Notes: generated by a model from the sequence alone, not told the origin. DNA of 64,000 nucleotides from Agrobacterium leguminum (GCF_015704895.1 NZ_JADQWB010000008.1:166239-230238); one strand, 5' to 3'; counted from the stretch's first letter, positions 35,886 through 45,013 are shown. Numbers and translations: made by a program.

Positions 35886-36344
35886 TCATGAACCCAAAGG
35901 CAGAGACTTGCGAAAATAAACCACCCGCTGCGTTTCCTCAAATCCCAGCGCCGCATGCATGCGGTGTGAATCGACATTGGAAATATCGGCATCGGAAGCA
36001 AGCTCGCTCACACCCTTGCTGGTCGCCCAATGGGTTACTTCGGCAATCAATGCAGCCGCAACGCCCTGTTTGCGAAAGGCCTCCTCCACATAAACGCCTT
36101 CGAGAAACGCCACGGGCGAGGTGTCGCATCCGTTGACATAATCGTGCCGCAGGCTGGCTTCGGCAAAACCGATGGCCATGCCCGCCGGATCATAGGCAAT
36201 AAATCCAACCTCATTGTCGGAGACGTCCTGCAATTCCGCCCGGTGTTCGGCGGGTGAAGCATCGGGCCACAAGCGGTGCCGCAGAAGCGACCACTCATCG
36301 AGCGATGCTTCGCCAGCCGTCTCGATGGCAAATTGCGCGCTCAT
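35886..36344 (-). CDS. AAC(6')-like aminoglycoside N-acetyltransferase family protein
   Basis: 152 residues. GNAT protein of the AAC(6')-I type: LRHRLWPDASPAEHRAEL, GFAEASLRHDYVNGC, SPVAFLEGVYVEEAFRKQGVAAALI (acetyl-CoA loop, RKQGVA) and LGFEETQRVVYFRKSL. These are the shared motifs of chromosomal AAC(6') enzymes, which acetylate the 6' amino group of aminoglycosides. Resistance has not been shown for this gene; its natural substrate may be different. The ATG at 36344 overlaps the alpha-glucosidase stop by four bases, so the two are co-translated. Confidence 0.82.
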   Translation of the reverse strand: MSAQFAIETAGEASLDEWSLLRHRLWPDASPAEHRAELQDVSDNEVGFIAYDPAGMAIGFAEASLRHDYVNGCDTSPVAFLEGVYVEEAFRKQGVAAALIAEVTHWATSKGVSELASDADISNVDSHRMHAALGFEETQRVVYFRKSLPLGS

Positions 36345-38005
36345 GCAACGACCCCGCAAAACACATCCAGCCCCTCGAGCTTCACGATCCCCGCATCGAA
36401 TAGCGGTGCGAAACCCGGCATCGGCAGTATATCGGTGACCCGCATGGCCTTCGGTATCGGGAATTCCACCGCTTCGCGGGTGAGGTTGAAAACGAAGAGC
36501 AGTTTTTCATCGCCCTTCTGGCGCGTGAAGGCCAGCACATCGAGATTGGTCTTGATGAAATGCATATCACCATCGCGCAGCGCGCCGTGACCTTTGCGGA
36601 AGGACAAGACGGCGCGGTAATGGTTCAGAACCGAGTCCGGCTTGCGCTCCTGCGCATCCACAGCCTGCATGGCATGAACATAGGGCACCGGCAGCCACGG
36701 CTTTTCAGCACTTGAAAAACCGGCATTCGGCTTGCCGGTCTCCCACACCATCGGCGTGCGGCATCCGTCCCGCCCCTTGAAGGCGGGCCAGAAGCGGATG
36801 CCGTAGGGATCGCGCAGATCCTCGAAGGCAAGTTCCGCCTCGGTCAGACCCAGTTCCTCGCCCTGATAGAGACATATGGAGCCGCGCAGGCTGGCGAGAA
36901 CGCAGATGGCGAGCTTCGCCACCCGTGTCTGTTCCTCCACGCTTTCGGAAAAACGGCTGAGATGGCGCACCACATCGTGGTTGGAAAAGGCCCAGCACAC
37001 CCAGCCATCCGTTACCACCTTGCCGAAGGTCTCGACCGAGGCGCGCAGATGCTTCGCGCTGAAATCCGGCCCCAGCAGGTCGAAAGTGTAGCACATGTTG
37101 AGCTTGTCGTTGCCGGACGTATAGGCAGCCACCGTCTTAAGCGACCGCGCGCCGTCTCCCACCTCGCCCACCGTGGCGCGGCCCTCATAGTCGTCGAGCA
37201 GCGCGCGAAAACGCTTCAGGAAGGCCACGTTTTCCGGCCGCGTCTTGTCGTAGAGATGGTCCTGCATGCCATAGGGATTGACGTCGGAAGCATCGAGACC
37301 GAAACTTTCCTCGTCGAAAAGCGGCGGGTTGTCGCGCAAAAGCTTGTCATGGAAATAATGGTTGACGGTATCGAGCCGGAAACCGTCAACGCCGCGATCC
37401 AGCCAGAAACGCACGGTTTCGAGGAGCGCATCCTGAACCTCGCGATTGTGGAAGTTCAAATCCGGCTGCGAGGCGAGGAAGCTGTGCATGTAATATTGCT
37501 TGCGCACGCCGTCCCATTCCCAGGCCGGGCCGCCGAACACGGAAAGCCAGTTGGTGGGTGCCGTGCCATCCGGCTTGGGATTGGCCCAGACATACCAGTC
37601 GGCCTTGCTGTTGGTGCGGCTCGCCCGGCTGTCCACGAACCAGGGATGCTGGTCCGACGTGTGCGAGATGACCTGATCGATGATGACCTTCAGTCCCAGC
37701 CGGTGCGCCTCGGCCATCAGCGCGTCGAAATCGGCAAGCGTGCCGAACATCGGATCGACGTTGCAGTAATCGGAAACGTCATACCCCATATCGGCCATGG
37801 GCGAGGTGAAGAAGGGCGAGAGCCAGATGCCGTCGACACCGAGCGAGGCGATATAGGGCAGGCGTTTCGTCACCCCGGCAAGATCGCCGTAACCGTCGCC
37901 GGTCGTATCCTGAAACGAGCGCGGATAGACCTGATAGATCACCGCTCCCTTCCACCAGTCCGATTGCGCTTGGGGTTTGTGGACCGGGGCATGGGGTAGC
38001 GTCAT
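36341..38005 (-). CDS. Alpha-glucosidase, GH13 family
   Basis: 554 residues from the ATG at 38005 (AGGAG upstream); the frame is open to 38257 but the extension is not family-like. GH13 regions are clear: DGIWLSPFFTSP; region I VIIDQVISHTSDQHPWF; region II GFRLDTVNHY with the nucleophile Asp; region III ATVGEVGDG with the acid/base Glu; region IV CWAFSNHDVVRH. The enzyme hydrolyses alpha-glucosides in the cytosol. It resembles AglA of rhizobia, but there are no aglEFG or aglK transporter genes beside it, so it is not the usual operon. The AAC(6')-like gene follows. Confidence 0.92.
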   Translation of the reverse strand: MTLPHAPVHKPQAQSDWWKGAVIYQVYPRSFQDTTGDGYGDLAGVTKRLPYIASLGVDGIWLSPFFTSPMADMGYDVSDYCNVDPMFGTLADFDALMAEAHRLGLKVIIDQVISHTSDQHPWFVDSRASRTNSKADWYVWANPKPDGTAPTNWLSVFGGPAWEWDGVRKQYYMHSFLASQPDLNFHNREVQDALLETVRFWLDRGVDGFRLDTVNHYFHDKLLRDNPPLFDEESFGLDASDVNPYGMQDHLYDKTRPENVAFLKRFRALLDDYEGRATVGEVGDGARSLKTVAAYTSGNDKLNMCYTFDLLGPDFSAKHLRASVETFGKVVTDGWVCWAFSNHDVVRHLSRFSESVEEQTRVAKLAICVLASLRGSICLYQGEELGLTEAELAFEDLRDPYGIRFWPAFKGRDGCRTPMVWETGKPNAGFSSAEKPWLPVPYVHAMQAVDAQERKPDSVLNHYRAVLSFRKGHGALRDGDMHFIKTNLDVLAFTRQKGDEKLLFVFNLTREAVEFPIPKAMRVTDILPMPGFAPLFDAGIVKLEGLDVFCGVVA

Positions 38006-38159
38006 CGGCAATCTCCTGATGTGTCTGGCAGGAGAATATAAAGCCATCGCGGCCGCGTAAACCGGAACTTCGCACATGCACAAACGGCCACAACCGCCCT
38101 TGTCAGCGGCGCGCACTCGTCGTAAGCCGCATGGCTGGAAAAAACGGGAGGATGACGGC

Positions 38160-39080
38160 GTGGGCGGACGGTTTCTGTCGATTGGCGAATGCATGGTGGA
38201 ACTGTCGCAGGCCGGCAACGGGCTGCTGCGCAAGGGTTTTGCCGGCGATACGTTCAATACCGCATGGTATGCCCGGGCCTGCCTGCCAGGCGACTGGTCG
38301 GTCGATTATTTCACCGCGCTTGGTGACGATCCTCTCTCTGAAGACATGCTCACCTTCATCGCGGAAGCCGGCATCGGCACCGAAAAAATCCGCCGCATCA
38401 AGGGCGGCACGCCCGGCCTTTACCTCATCAACCTGAAGGATGGCGAGCGCACCTTCAGCTACTGGCGCAACGCCGCCGCCGCAAGGCAGCTCGCCGCCGA
38501 TGCGGATCATCTGCGCAGGACGGTGGAAAGCGCCGATGTGGTCTATTTCTCCGGCATCACGCTCGCCATTCTCGCCTCCGCCCATGATGTCGATACGTTC
38601 CTCGCCGAACTGCGCCGCGCTAAGGCGGCGGGCAAGCTGGTGGTCTTCGACCCCAACATTCGCCCGCGCCTGTGGGCGGATAAGGATACGATGCTTGAGA
38701 CCGTCTCCAACGGCGCACGCGCCGCAACGCTTGTCATGCCGAGTTTCGATGACGAGGCGAGCCATTTCGGCGATGTCTCCGTGGAAGCGACCATCGACCG
38801 CTACCGTTCGCTTGGCGTCGAAAACATCGTCGTGAAGGACGGCGCCAAGGGTGCGACGCTCGATTTCCGCGGCAGTCGCACTCACGCCCCGGCGGTGAAA
38901 GCCGTGGACGTGGTGGATACGACAAGCGCCGGCGACAGCTTCAACGGCGCTTTCCTCGCCCGTTATGTGACCGGCAGTTCGCCGGAAGAAGCGGCCACCT
39001 TCGCGGCAAGGGCGGCGGCAACCGTCATCGGCCATCACGGCGCGCTGATCAGCCCCGAGCTGCTGCCGCTGGTGGGATAA
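38160..39080 (+). CDS. kdgK: PfkB-family sugar kinase, probable 2-keto-3-deoxygluconate kinase
   Basis: 306 residues starting at a GTG (38160) preceded by GGGAGG; no ATG fits better. It opens RFLSIGECMVELSQAGNGLLRKGFAGDTFNTAWYAR, with the sugar-binding GDTFN motif, and carries FSYWRNAAAARQ, typical of KdgK enzymes. Near the end DVVDTTSAGDSFNGAF holds the PfkB signature 2 with catalytic Asp and anion hole GAGD-type motif. It phosphorylates 2-keto-3-deoxygluconate in the Entner-Doudoroff-linked pectin/uronate route. No eda or transporter is adjacent. It is divergent from the alpha-glucosidase. Confidence 0.8.
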   Translation: MGGRFLSIGECMVELSQAGNGLLRKGFAGDTFNTAWYARACLPGDWSVDYFTALGDDPLSEDMLTFIAEAGIGTEKIRRIKGGTPGLYLINLKDGERTFSYWRNAAAARQLAADADHLRRTVESADVVYFSGITLAILASAHDVDTFLAELRRAKAAGKLVVFDPNIRPRLWADKDTMLETVSNGARAATLVMPSFDDEASHFGDVSVEATIDRYRSLGVENIVVKDGAKGATLDFRGSRTHAPAVKAVDVVDTTSAGDSFNGAFLARYVTGSSPEEAATFAARAAATVIGHHGALISPELLPLVG

Positions 39081-39159
39081 GGCTCCGCCGCACCGGGGAA
39101 GCGCCGTGAACAACCGCAAACTTCCGCGCGCAAACCACGCTTCCCCGCCGTCACACACC

Positions 39160-39177
39160 CTGACATGATCCTGTAAC
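39160..39177 (+). promoter_or_regulatory. Pho-box-like repeat before the glycosyltransferase
   Basis: CTGACAT, four bases, CTGTAAC, with an 11-base period, matching 6 of 7 and 5 of 7 bases of the alphaproteobacterial Pho box half-sites (CTGTCAT, 4 bases, CTGTCAT). It lies about 76 bases before the start codon of the glycosyltransferase. PhoB control is inferred. Confidence 0.5.
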
Positions 39178-39252
39178 ACGCACGCCGCATATACGGGCAG
39201 AAGCCGGGCAATGGGGATTCGCCCGCGCGCAGATGAGCAGGATCAGTGTTTC

Positions 39253-40302
39253 ATGACGAGAATCACGATTGTCACAGATGCCTGGCACCCGCAGGTCAAC
39301 GGCGTGGTTCGCTCCATAGAAAACACCAACACCGAACTCGCGCGGCTCGGCGTCGATGTGCGCATGGTCACGCCGCAGAGTTTTTACAGCATCCCCTGCC
39401 CCACCTATCCGGAAATCCGCCTTTCGGTTGCCGGTTATCGCCGTGTGGCGGCGGAGATCGAAAAAAGCCAGCCTTCCTTCGTGCATATTGCGACGGAAGG
39501 GCCGCTGGGTTTCATGGCGCGGCGCTGGTGCGTGAAGAACCGCATGCGTTTTTCCACCAGCTATCACACCCGCTTTCCCGAATATGTGGCGGCGCGTTTC
39601 CCTGTGCCGGAAAGCTGGCTTTACGCCTTCGTGCGCTGGTTCCACAATGGCGGCAACACCTGCATGGTGGCGACGCCGAGCCTTGAGACCGAACTGGAAG
39701 CGCGCGGCGTGCGCAATCTGAAGCGCTGGAGCCGCGGCATCGACGCCGAGCTTTTCCATCCCCGCCCGAAAGCAAAATTGCCTTTCGACCTGCCGCGCCC
39801 GATCTTCATGACGGTCGGACGTGTGGCGGTGGAGAAGAACCTGCCGGAATTTCTGGAACTGGACCTGCCGGGTTCGAAGGTGGTCATCGGCGACGGCCCC
39901 GCCCGCCATGAATTGCAGGAGAAATATCCGGACGTTTTGTTCACCGGCGTCAAGACCGGCGAGGAGCTGGCCGATGCCTATGCGCAGGCCGATGTCTTCG
40001 TTTTCCCCTCGAAGACCGATACGTTCGGCAACACCATTCTGGAAGCGCTGGCAAGCGGCGTGCCCGTGGCCGCCTTCCCCGTCACCGGACCGATCGATAT
40101 TCTCGGCGGCAACCCGGCAGCCGGTGCGCTGGACGACAATCTTCGCGATGCCTGTCTTGCGGCGCTTCATTGTTCGCCACAGGAGGCGCTGGCGCTTTCC
40201 AGAAGCTACAGCTGGGAAAAAGCCTCGCGGCAATTCCTCGACAATGTCATTCACGCGGCGGGAAAATCCCTGCCGCTGCTGCCGCGTTCTCAACTTGCAT
40301 GA
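39253..40302 (+). CDS. GT4-family glycosyltransferase, probable glycolipid synthase
   Basis: 349 residues. It begins RITIVTDAWHPQVNGVVRSIENTNTEL, the acceptor-binding loop of SqdX/SQD2-like GT4 enzymes, and contains GRVAVEKNLPEFLEL and GDGPARHELQEKYPDVLFTG, with the donor-binding FPSKTDTFGNTILEALASGVPV motif (Glu-x7-Glu-like). In A. tumefaciens an enzyme of this type (reported as Agt, Atu2297, from memory) makes glucuronosyl- and glucosyl-diacylglycerol when phosphate is low, replacing phospholipids; a Pho-box-like repeat upstream agrees. The ATG at 39253 is chosen over the one at 39211, which lacks family similarity. The exact sugar donor is inferred. Confidence 0.82.
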   Translation: MTRITIVTDAWHPQVNGVVRSIENTNTELARLGVDVRMVTPQSFYSIPCPTYPEIRLSVAGYRRVAAEIEKSQPSFVHIATEGPLGFMARRWCVKNRMRFSTSYHTRFPEYVAARFPVPESWLYAFVRWFHNGGNTCMVATPSLETELEARGVRNLKRWSRGIDAELFHPRPKAKLPFDLPRPIFMTVGRVAVEKNLPEFLELDLPGSKVVIGDGPARHELQEKYPDVLFTGVKTGEELADAYAQADVFVFPSKTDTFGNTILEALASGVPVAAFPVTGPIDILGGNPAAGALDDNLRDACLAALHCSPQEALALSRSYSWEKASRQFLDNVIHAAGKSLPLLPRSQLA

Positions 40303-40490
40303 GGCGATCCCCGAGATTCTGTTCGGGAACGGTGGACGAAACGAAGCGGGAATGCCACAAGGCAATCAGGACGCGACTGCCGTTATCTTTAGAACGGGGT
40401 CGGGCTGCTGATTGACGTCAGGCGGCTGCCGCGAGAACACGCTGGCCGTCCTCTGTTTTCCGGATGATACCGCCATTTTCAAATGCCGCT

Positions 40491-41102
40491 TCAGGATAAG
40501 GGAAGAAGCTCTTTCTGCTGGGCTGCGCACCAGTGATTGATCTTCTCGATGATGTCCTTTGCAGCAATCGGCAGGGCGCTGTTGGGTATGACAGCCACCG
40601 TCCCGTGGAAAACCAGCACCAGACTGTCGGGCGGCGTGAGTGCGAGATGGTAGCGCGCCCAGCTCAGCTGCACGGTGTCCAGTCTTGTGACCTGCTTGTA
40701 ACCCTCGGGTCCTATCTCGACCTCTGTGTGAGGCGAATACATCCGATCATTGGCAATATTCCAATGTGCCAGGACCTCGTAATAGGATTTCATCTCCTTT
40801 CTCGAGCCCCGCGCGATAATGAACCATATGGCGAGGGTCACAAACGGTGCGGGTGCAAACACCCAATAACCGACCACCGGCCAGACACCCGGAAACCACG
40901 GCAGGCTTAAGGAATAGATGAAACCGGCAGCAAGTCCCGCAAACGAGGATAGATGCGCTCTGGCCGAGGCAAAATGGCGCTTCCAGGACTTGTCGCAAAT
41001 CATGCTGTAATTTTCATAGGCCTGATTTTGATAGCCGTGGACATAGTCGAGCACATGTTTCGGATCGGGCGTGAAGCTTATTGAAATGGTGTCATCGGCC
41101 AT
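40491..41102 (-). CDS. YcxB-like membrane protein of unknown function
   Basis: 203 residues. A short N-terminal soluble part (SISFTPDPKHVLDYVHGYQNQAY) precedes two hydrophobic helices (about 55-72 and 78-98) and a soluble C-terminal half with LDTVQLSWARYHLALTPPDSLVLVFHGTVAVIPNSAL, matching the YcxB-like C-terminal domain. Function is unknown. It ends KELLPLS; the following 70 bases show a second frame with coding-like codons (see findings). It is a single gene between the glycosyltransferase and the DUF2026 gene. Confidence 0.65.
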   Translation of the reverse strand: MADDTISISFTPDPKHVLDYVHGYQNQAYENYSMICDKSWKRHFASARAHLSSFAGLAAGFIYSLSLPWFPGVWPVVGYWVFAPAPFVTLAIWFIIARGSRKEMKSYYEVLAHWNIANDRMYSPHTEVEIGPEGYKQVTRLDTVQLSWARYHLALTPPDSLVLVFHGTVAVIPNSALPIAAKDIIEKINHWCAAQQKELLPLS

Positions 41103-41223
41103 AGGAACACGTCAATCCCGTCGCTGTTGAAGCCCAGTCTGCGTAGCAACATTGCCCTTATAAATCAAAAGACCTTTTGCTGACAAAACCTTCGGGATCG
41201 ACACTACGCAGCGTAACCTGCGT

Positions 41224-41832
41224 TCACCATGCTCCGGTGAGCATCTGGCCGGAAAGCGGCACGGCCCGCGCCTTGCCGTCACGATCCGTTACCGAAAGCG
41301 ATGCGGCCATCTGTTTCGGCGACTTGCGGAACCAGTTGGCGGCAACGCTCGCCATATCGCCGATCATCGCCTGCCTGTGCCAGTCGGCAAAGCGCTTGGC
41401 CGTGGCTTCGGGTTCGGAGCGATAGAAGAAATCGCCGGATTGTCCGAGATCGTTGATGGATGCCGCCATGGCGGCAAGCGGCCGCTGGAACATTTTCGCC
41501 GGCACGGAAAGCCCATCGGCGCCTTCCGAAAATGCCGGGGCCATGAAATCGATGGCCCAGCCATCCGCCTCCACCCAGCAGTGGAAGTTCTCGCCCGCGC
41601 CCGTCACATAACCGTCTTCGCGGTGATCGGCGAACAGCAGGACCGTTCCACCGAGATTATAGGCCGCAAGCCCACCCTTCGGCACCGCCTTCACCTTGTA
41701 GTGCTGCTGCAGGATGAATGCGCCGAAGGTGCTGAAATACATGGAGGCCGAGGCGGGATCGGCATTCTGGCTGATGAGCAGGCTGTTGATGACGCGGTAA
41801 ATCCGGTGATAGTCGGTCTGCTTGATCAGCAT
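41224..41832 (-). CDS. DUF2026 family protein, transglutaminase-like pattern
   Basis: 202 residues. It begins MLIKQTDYHRIYRVINSLLISQN and contains YNLGGTVLLFADHREDGY and NFHCWVEADGWAIDFMAP. The HCWVEADGW...D segment looks like the His and Asp side of a cysteine-protease/transglutaminase-type active site, although the nucleophile Cys would have to be elsewhere in the sequence. This is described as DUF2026; no function is known. Alone between the YcxB-like gene and the der operon; a palindromic repeat separates it from der. Confidence 0.65.
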   Translation of the reverse strand: MLIKQTDYHRIYRVINSLLISQNADPASASMYFSTFGAFILQQHYKVKAVPKGGLAAYNLGGTVLLFADHREDGYVTGAGENFHCWVEADGWAIDFMAPAFSEGADGLSVPAKMFQRPLAAMAASINDLGQSGDFFYRSEPEATAKRFADWHRQAMIGDMASVAANWFRKSPKQMAASLSVTDRDGKARAVPLSGQMLTGAW

Positions 41833-41887
41833 GGTCTTTTACTCTTCAAAACCGGACAGTGAAATTGGAACGAGCGGATACCGCTTG

Positions 41888-42012
41888 TTTCTTCTCCCCG
41901 AGGGGGGAGAAGTCCGCGGCAGCGGGATGAGGGGGCGACGGTCGAGATATACGGAGAGGGTGCCCCCTCATCCGACCCCTCGGGCCACCTTCTCCCCGAT
42001 GGGGAGAAGAAA
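41888..42012. repeat. Palindromic intergenic element, family 2, copy A
   Basis: Imperfect inverted repeat with outer arms TTTCTTCTCCCC...GGGGAGAAGAAA and inner GATGAGGGGGC / GCCCCCTCATC. It lies in the 205-base gap between the DUF2026 gene and der (convergent position of both minus genes: after DUF2026 start, before der stop). A second copy is at 61641-61811. Confidence 0.8.
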
Positions 42013-42037
42013 TACGCGGCGACCCTTCACGTCAAAA

Positions 42038-43468
42038 TCAACGCCGCTTCTTAGCCTTGCTCTCGAACGGATTGTCAGACCCACGATAATGCACACGGAT
42101 CGGCACGCCCGGCATGTCGAAATCCTTGCGCAGACCGTTCACCAGATAACGCGTATAGCTTTCCGGAATAGCCTCCGGTCGCGTGCAGGAAATCATGAAG
42201 GCCGGCGGGCGGGCCTTTACCTGCGTCATGTATTTCAGCTTCAGGCGGCGGCCGGAAACGGCCGGCGGCGGATGCTGGGTCGTCTGCGAATCCAGCCAGC
42301 GGTTGAGGCGGGCGGTGGAGATGCGGCGGTTCCAGATCTTGTCGGTATCGATGATATTCTGCATCAGCCGGTCGAGGCCATAACCCGTCTGGCCGGAAAT
42401 CGGCACGGCGCGGATGCCGCGCGCCTGCGGCAGCAGCCGCTCGGTCTTTTCACGCAGATCGGCCAGATAGGCCTGCGGGTCTTCCACCAGATCCCATTTG
42501 TTGAAGGCGAGCACGGCAGCGCGGCCCTCGCGGATGACGAGATCGACGAGCTGCAAATCCTGCTTTTCGAAGGGAATGGTGCTGTCGAACACGATCACCA
42601 CGGTTTCGGCAAAACGGATGGAGCGCAGCGAATCCGCCACCGAAAGCTTTTCCAGCTTCTCCGTCACCTTGGCCTTGCGGCGCATGCCGGCGGTATCGAA
42701 CATCTTGATGGTGCGGCCGCGCCAGTCCCATTCGACCGAAATACTGTCGCGGGTAATGCCCGCTTCCGGGCCGGTCAGCAGCCGGTCTTCACCGAGAAAG
42801 CGGTTGATGAGCGTCGACTTGCCGGCATTCGGCCGGCCGATAATGGCGACGCGCAGCGGCTTGGTCTCGTCATAGACCGGCTCTTCGTCTTCTTCATCCT
42901 CGCTGCCCGGCTCGCTGCGCGGCAGAACGATATCCGTCTCTGCCTCATCCACTTCCGGCGGGAAAGCGACGTCTTCGCCGATTGCCTCGACAATGGCGTC
43001 GCGCAGGTCGATCATGCCCTGACCGTGTTCGGCCGAAATCGGGCACGGATCGCCGAGGCCGAGCGTGAAGGCGTCATAGAAACCGGCATCGGAACCGCGC
43101 GCTTCGGACTTGTTGGCCACCAGCACCACCGGCTTGCCGCGACGGCGCAGCATTTCGCCCAGCGTTTCATCGGCAGGCGTCAGGCCGGCCTTGGCGTCGA
43201 CGACGAACAGCGTCACATCGGCTTCGTCGATTGCCGCTTCGGTCTGCGCCCACATGCGGCCCTGAAGCGTTTCCGGCCCGGATTGCTCCAGACCGGCGGT
43301 ATCGATGATGGTGAAACGCAGGTCGACAAGCTTCGCCTCGCCGGGGCGGCGGTCGCGGGTCACACCCGGCGTATCGTCCACCAGCGCCAGCTTCTTTCCG
43401 ACGAGACGGTTGAAAAGCGTGGACTTGCCGACATTGGGGCGCCCGACTATGGCGACGGTGAAGCTCAT
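42038..43468 (-). CDS. der: Ribosome biogenesis GTPase Der (EngA)
   Basis: 476 residues with two tandem G domains: GRPNVGKST near residue 8 and GRPNAGKST near 210, each with DTPG or DTAG, NKSE and NKWD specificity motifs, an acidic linker between them, and a C-terminal KH-like domain (about 370-476) ending in KAKKRR. Der is an essential GTPase in 50S subunit assembly. Length is usual for alphaproteobacteria. It lies downstream of the TPR protein gene in a minus-strand run. Confidence 0.97.
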   Translation of the reverse strand: MSFTVAIVGRPNVGKSTLFNRLVGKKLALVDDTPGVTRDRRPGEAKLVDLRFTIIDTAGLEQSGPETLQGRMWAQTEAAIDEADVTLFVVDAKAGLTPADETLGEMLRRRGKPVVLVANKSEARGSDAGFYDAFTLGLGDPCPISAEHGQGMIDLRDAIVEAIGEDVAFPPEVDEAETDIVLPRSEPGSEDEEDEEPVYDETKPLRVAIIGRPNAGKSTLINRFLGEDRLLTGPEAGITRDSISVEWDWRGRTIKMFDTAGMRRKAKVTEKLEKLSVADSLRSIRFAETVVIVFDSTIPFEKQDLQLVDLVIREGRAAVLAFNKWDLVEDPQAYLADLREKTERLLPQARGIRAVPISGQTGYGLDRLMQNIIDTDKIWNRRISTARLNRWLDSQTTQHPPPAVSGRRLKLKYMTQVKARPPAFMISCTRPEAIPESYTRYLVNGLRKDFDMPGVPIRVHYRGSDNPFESKAKKRR

Positions 43469-43493
43469 TGATCCTGGTTCCTTAAAGCACGTC

Positions 43494-43520
43494 TGCCCAA
43501 AACGTTACCTGTTTTGGGCA
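43494..43520. repeat. Hairpin between the TPR protein gene and der
   Basis: TGCCCAAAA, nine bases, TTTTGGGCA: 9 base pairs in the 133-base gap between two same-strand genes. No T-run; may be an mRNA-processing or attenuating stem. Confidence 0.55.
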
Positions 43521-43601
43521 AAGGACATGCGTAAAATAATGAGTTGGATCGCTTTGGCAATGCGAAGAAATGCCGGGGCGATCTCGCGTGGCGCAGCGGC
43601 G

Positions 43602-44273
43602 TTAGGCAGCCTTGCCGGAAGCGGTGATATTGTCGAGCATGATCTGCGCGCGGTTCGTCACGTTGCGCGGCGCCTGCGCGTCGCTGACGATCTGCTCGAA
43701 CCATTGTTTGGCCTTGGCGAAATCGCCGGCCTTGTAGGCGGCGAGACCCAGAGCTTCACGGGCGGAAGCCCGCATGGTCTGGCCCTCGGCGCTGAGCGGC
43801 TCCGCCAGCGCCACGACCTGATCATAGGTGCCGTTGTCGACGAGCAGCCACGCCGCGCGCACCTTGGCGGTATCGCGGAAGACCTGCGGTGCGGATGTGT
43901 CGTTGCCGATGGCGGTGAAAGCGGCGATGGCGCCTGCCGCATCACCCTTCTGCGACAGCAGCGTGGCCGAGCGGAACTTCGCCAGAACCGGATAATTGCC
44001 GTGACCGGAGGTTTCCAGATCGGCAAAGGCCTTCAGCGCATCGTCCGTCTTGTTTTCGGAAGCAAGCTTCAGCGCCGCAAGGAACTGGTCCCCGGAATTC
44101 GAAGCGCGGCTGGTGTTCCAGTACTCGTAGATACCGGCGCCAGCGGCGCCCAGAACCACGAGAACGGCCGCACCCACGACCACGATACCGTAACGGCCCC
44201 AGAAGCGCGACAGCTGCTCGGAGCGGATCTGCTCGTTCACTTCGCGGATAAAGGTATCATTTTCGTTTGCCAT
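43602..44273 (-). CDS. YfgM-like tetratricopeptide-repeat inner-membrane protein
   Basis: 223 residues from the ATG at 44273 (GGAG upstream); 44354 would add an unlikely N-terminus. A short cytosolic segment (FIREVNEQIRSEQLSRFWGRYG) leads into one membrane helix (about residues 28-48), then periplasmic TPR-like repeats (LASENKTDDALKAFADLE, AKFRSATLLSQKGDAAGAI, LGLAAYKAGDFAKAKQWFEQI). It matches the YfgM/DUF2133 family, periplasmic chaperone-associated proteins linked to the Sec translocon, and YfgM is next to der in many bacteria, as here. Confidence 0.85.
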   Translation of the reverse strand: MANENDTFIREVNEQIRSEQLSRFWGRYGIVVVGAAVLVVLGAAGAGIYEYWNTSRASNSGDQFLAALKLASENKTDDALKAFADLETSGHGNYPVLAKFRSATLLSQKGDAAGAIAAFTAIGNDTSAPQVFRDTAKVRAAWLLVDNGTYDQVVALAEPLSAEGQTMRASAREALGLAAYKAGDFAKAKQWFEQIVSDAQAPRNVTNRAQIMLDNITASGKAA

Positions 44274-44428
44274 CAAATTCTCCGTTACCCGCGCGGAGAT
44301 CGCTTCCGATCCATCCGTTCGCGGACATACCAAGCCGCTTACCCGGGTCAGCAAAAGTCAGACCGACCGGGTCATGGTCGGCCTTCTAGCCTATTTTGCC
44401 TGATATGTAAGGGGGAAACGTTGATTTC

Positions 44429-45013
44429 CTACAGGACGATGGGCTGAACGCCGATCAACCATTCGTGCAGTTTCAGGATGAAAGCACCCCAAAGAACGAT
44501 GCCGCCGACAATGGCCACCAGATCGTAGCGGCCTGAAACGAAGTCCCGGGCCACTTTTTCGCCAGCCCGTTCCCGGCGCTTCAGCGAAATCCGCATCACC
44601 ACGCCCCAGGCGAGGAACGATGCGAAAAGAAGGATCGAAGAGGTCTCGCCATTGGCCAGAAGATGCGCGAGCGCCCAGATCTTGACCGAAAGAATGAGCG
44701 GATGTTTCGTCTTCGTCGCGATGTGGCCAGCCGGGATGAGGCTGGCGATAAGACAGATCATCGCCGGCAGCATCAGGGTCACGGCAATGTGGCTCATCCA
44801 GACCGGCGGATACCACAACATTCCGGTTTCCTGCCGCGCTTCACCGAAGGCATAGATGACAAGGCCGAGCGTGATGAGGCTGACGAGCGAATAGACGCCC
44901 TTGAAAGGCCCTTCACCCATCGTCGCGATCATCCGCGCGCGAAATTGCGGTGCGACCACCTTCAAGAGATGCGTCAGCAGGAACAAGGCAAGACAGAGTG
45001 CGAGAAAAAGCAT
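44429..45013 (-). CDS. NnrU-family membrane protein
   Basis: 194 residues from the ATG at 45013, with GGGGAC upstream. About five hydrophobic helices; the NnrU family motif region (PPVWMSHIAVTLMLPAMICLIASLIPAGHI, then TKHPLILSVKIWALAHLLANGE and FSGRYDLVAIV) is recognisable. NnrU was named for a locus needed for nitrite/NO reductase expression in Rhodobacter, and family members are also related to isoprenylcysteine-type membrane proteins. The function here is not known. It lies between the TPR gene and a convergent/divergent deacetylase at 45162. Confidence 0.85.
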   Translation of the reverse strand: MLFLALCLALFLLTHLLKVVAPQFRARMIATMGEGPFKGVYSLVSLITLGLVIYAFGEARQETGMLWYPPVWMSHIAVTLMLPAMICLIASLIPAGHIATKTKHPLILSVKIWALAHLLANGETSSILLFASFLAWGVVMRISLKRRERAGEKVARDFVSGRYDLVAIVGGIVLWGAFILKLHEWLIGVQPIVL

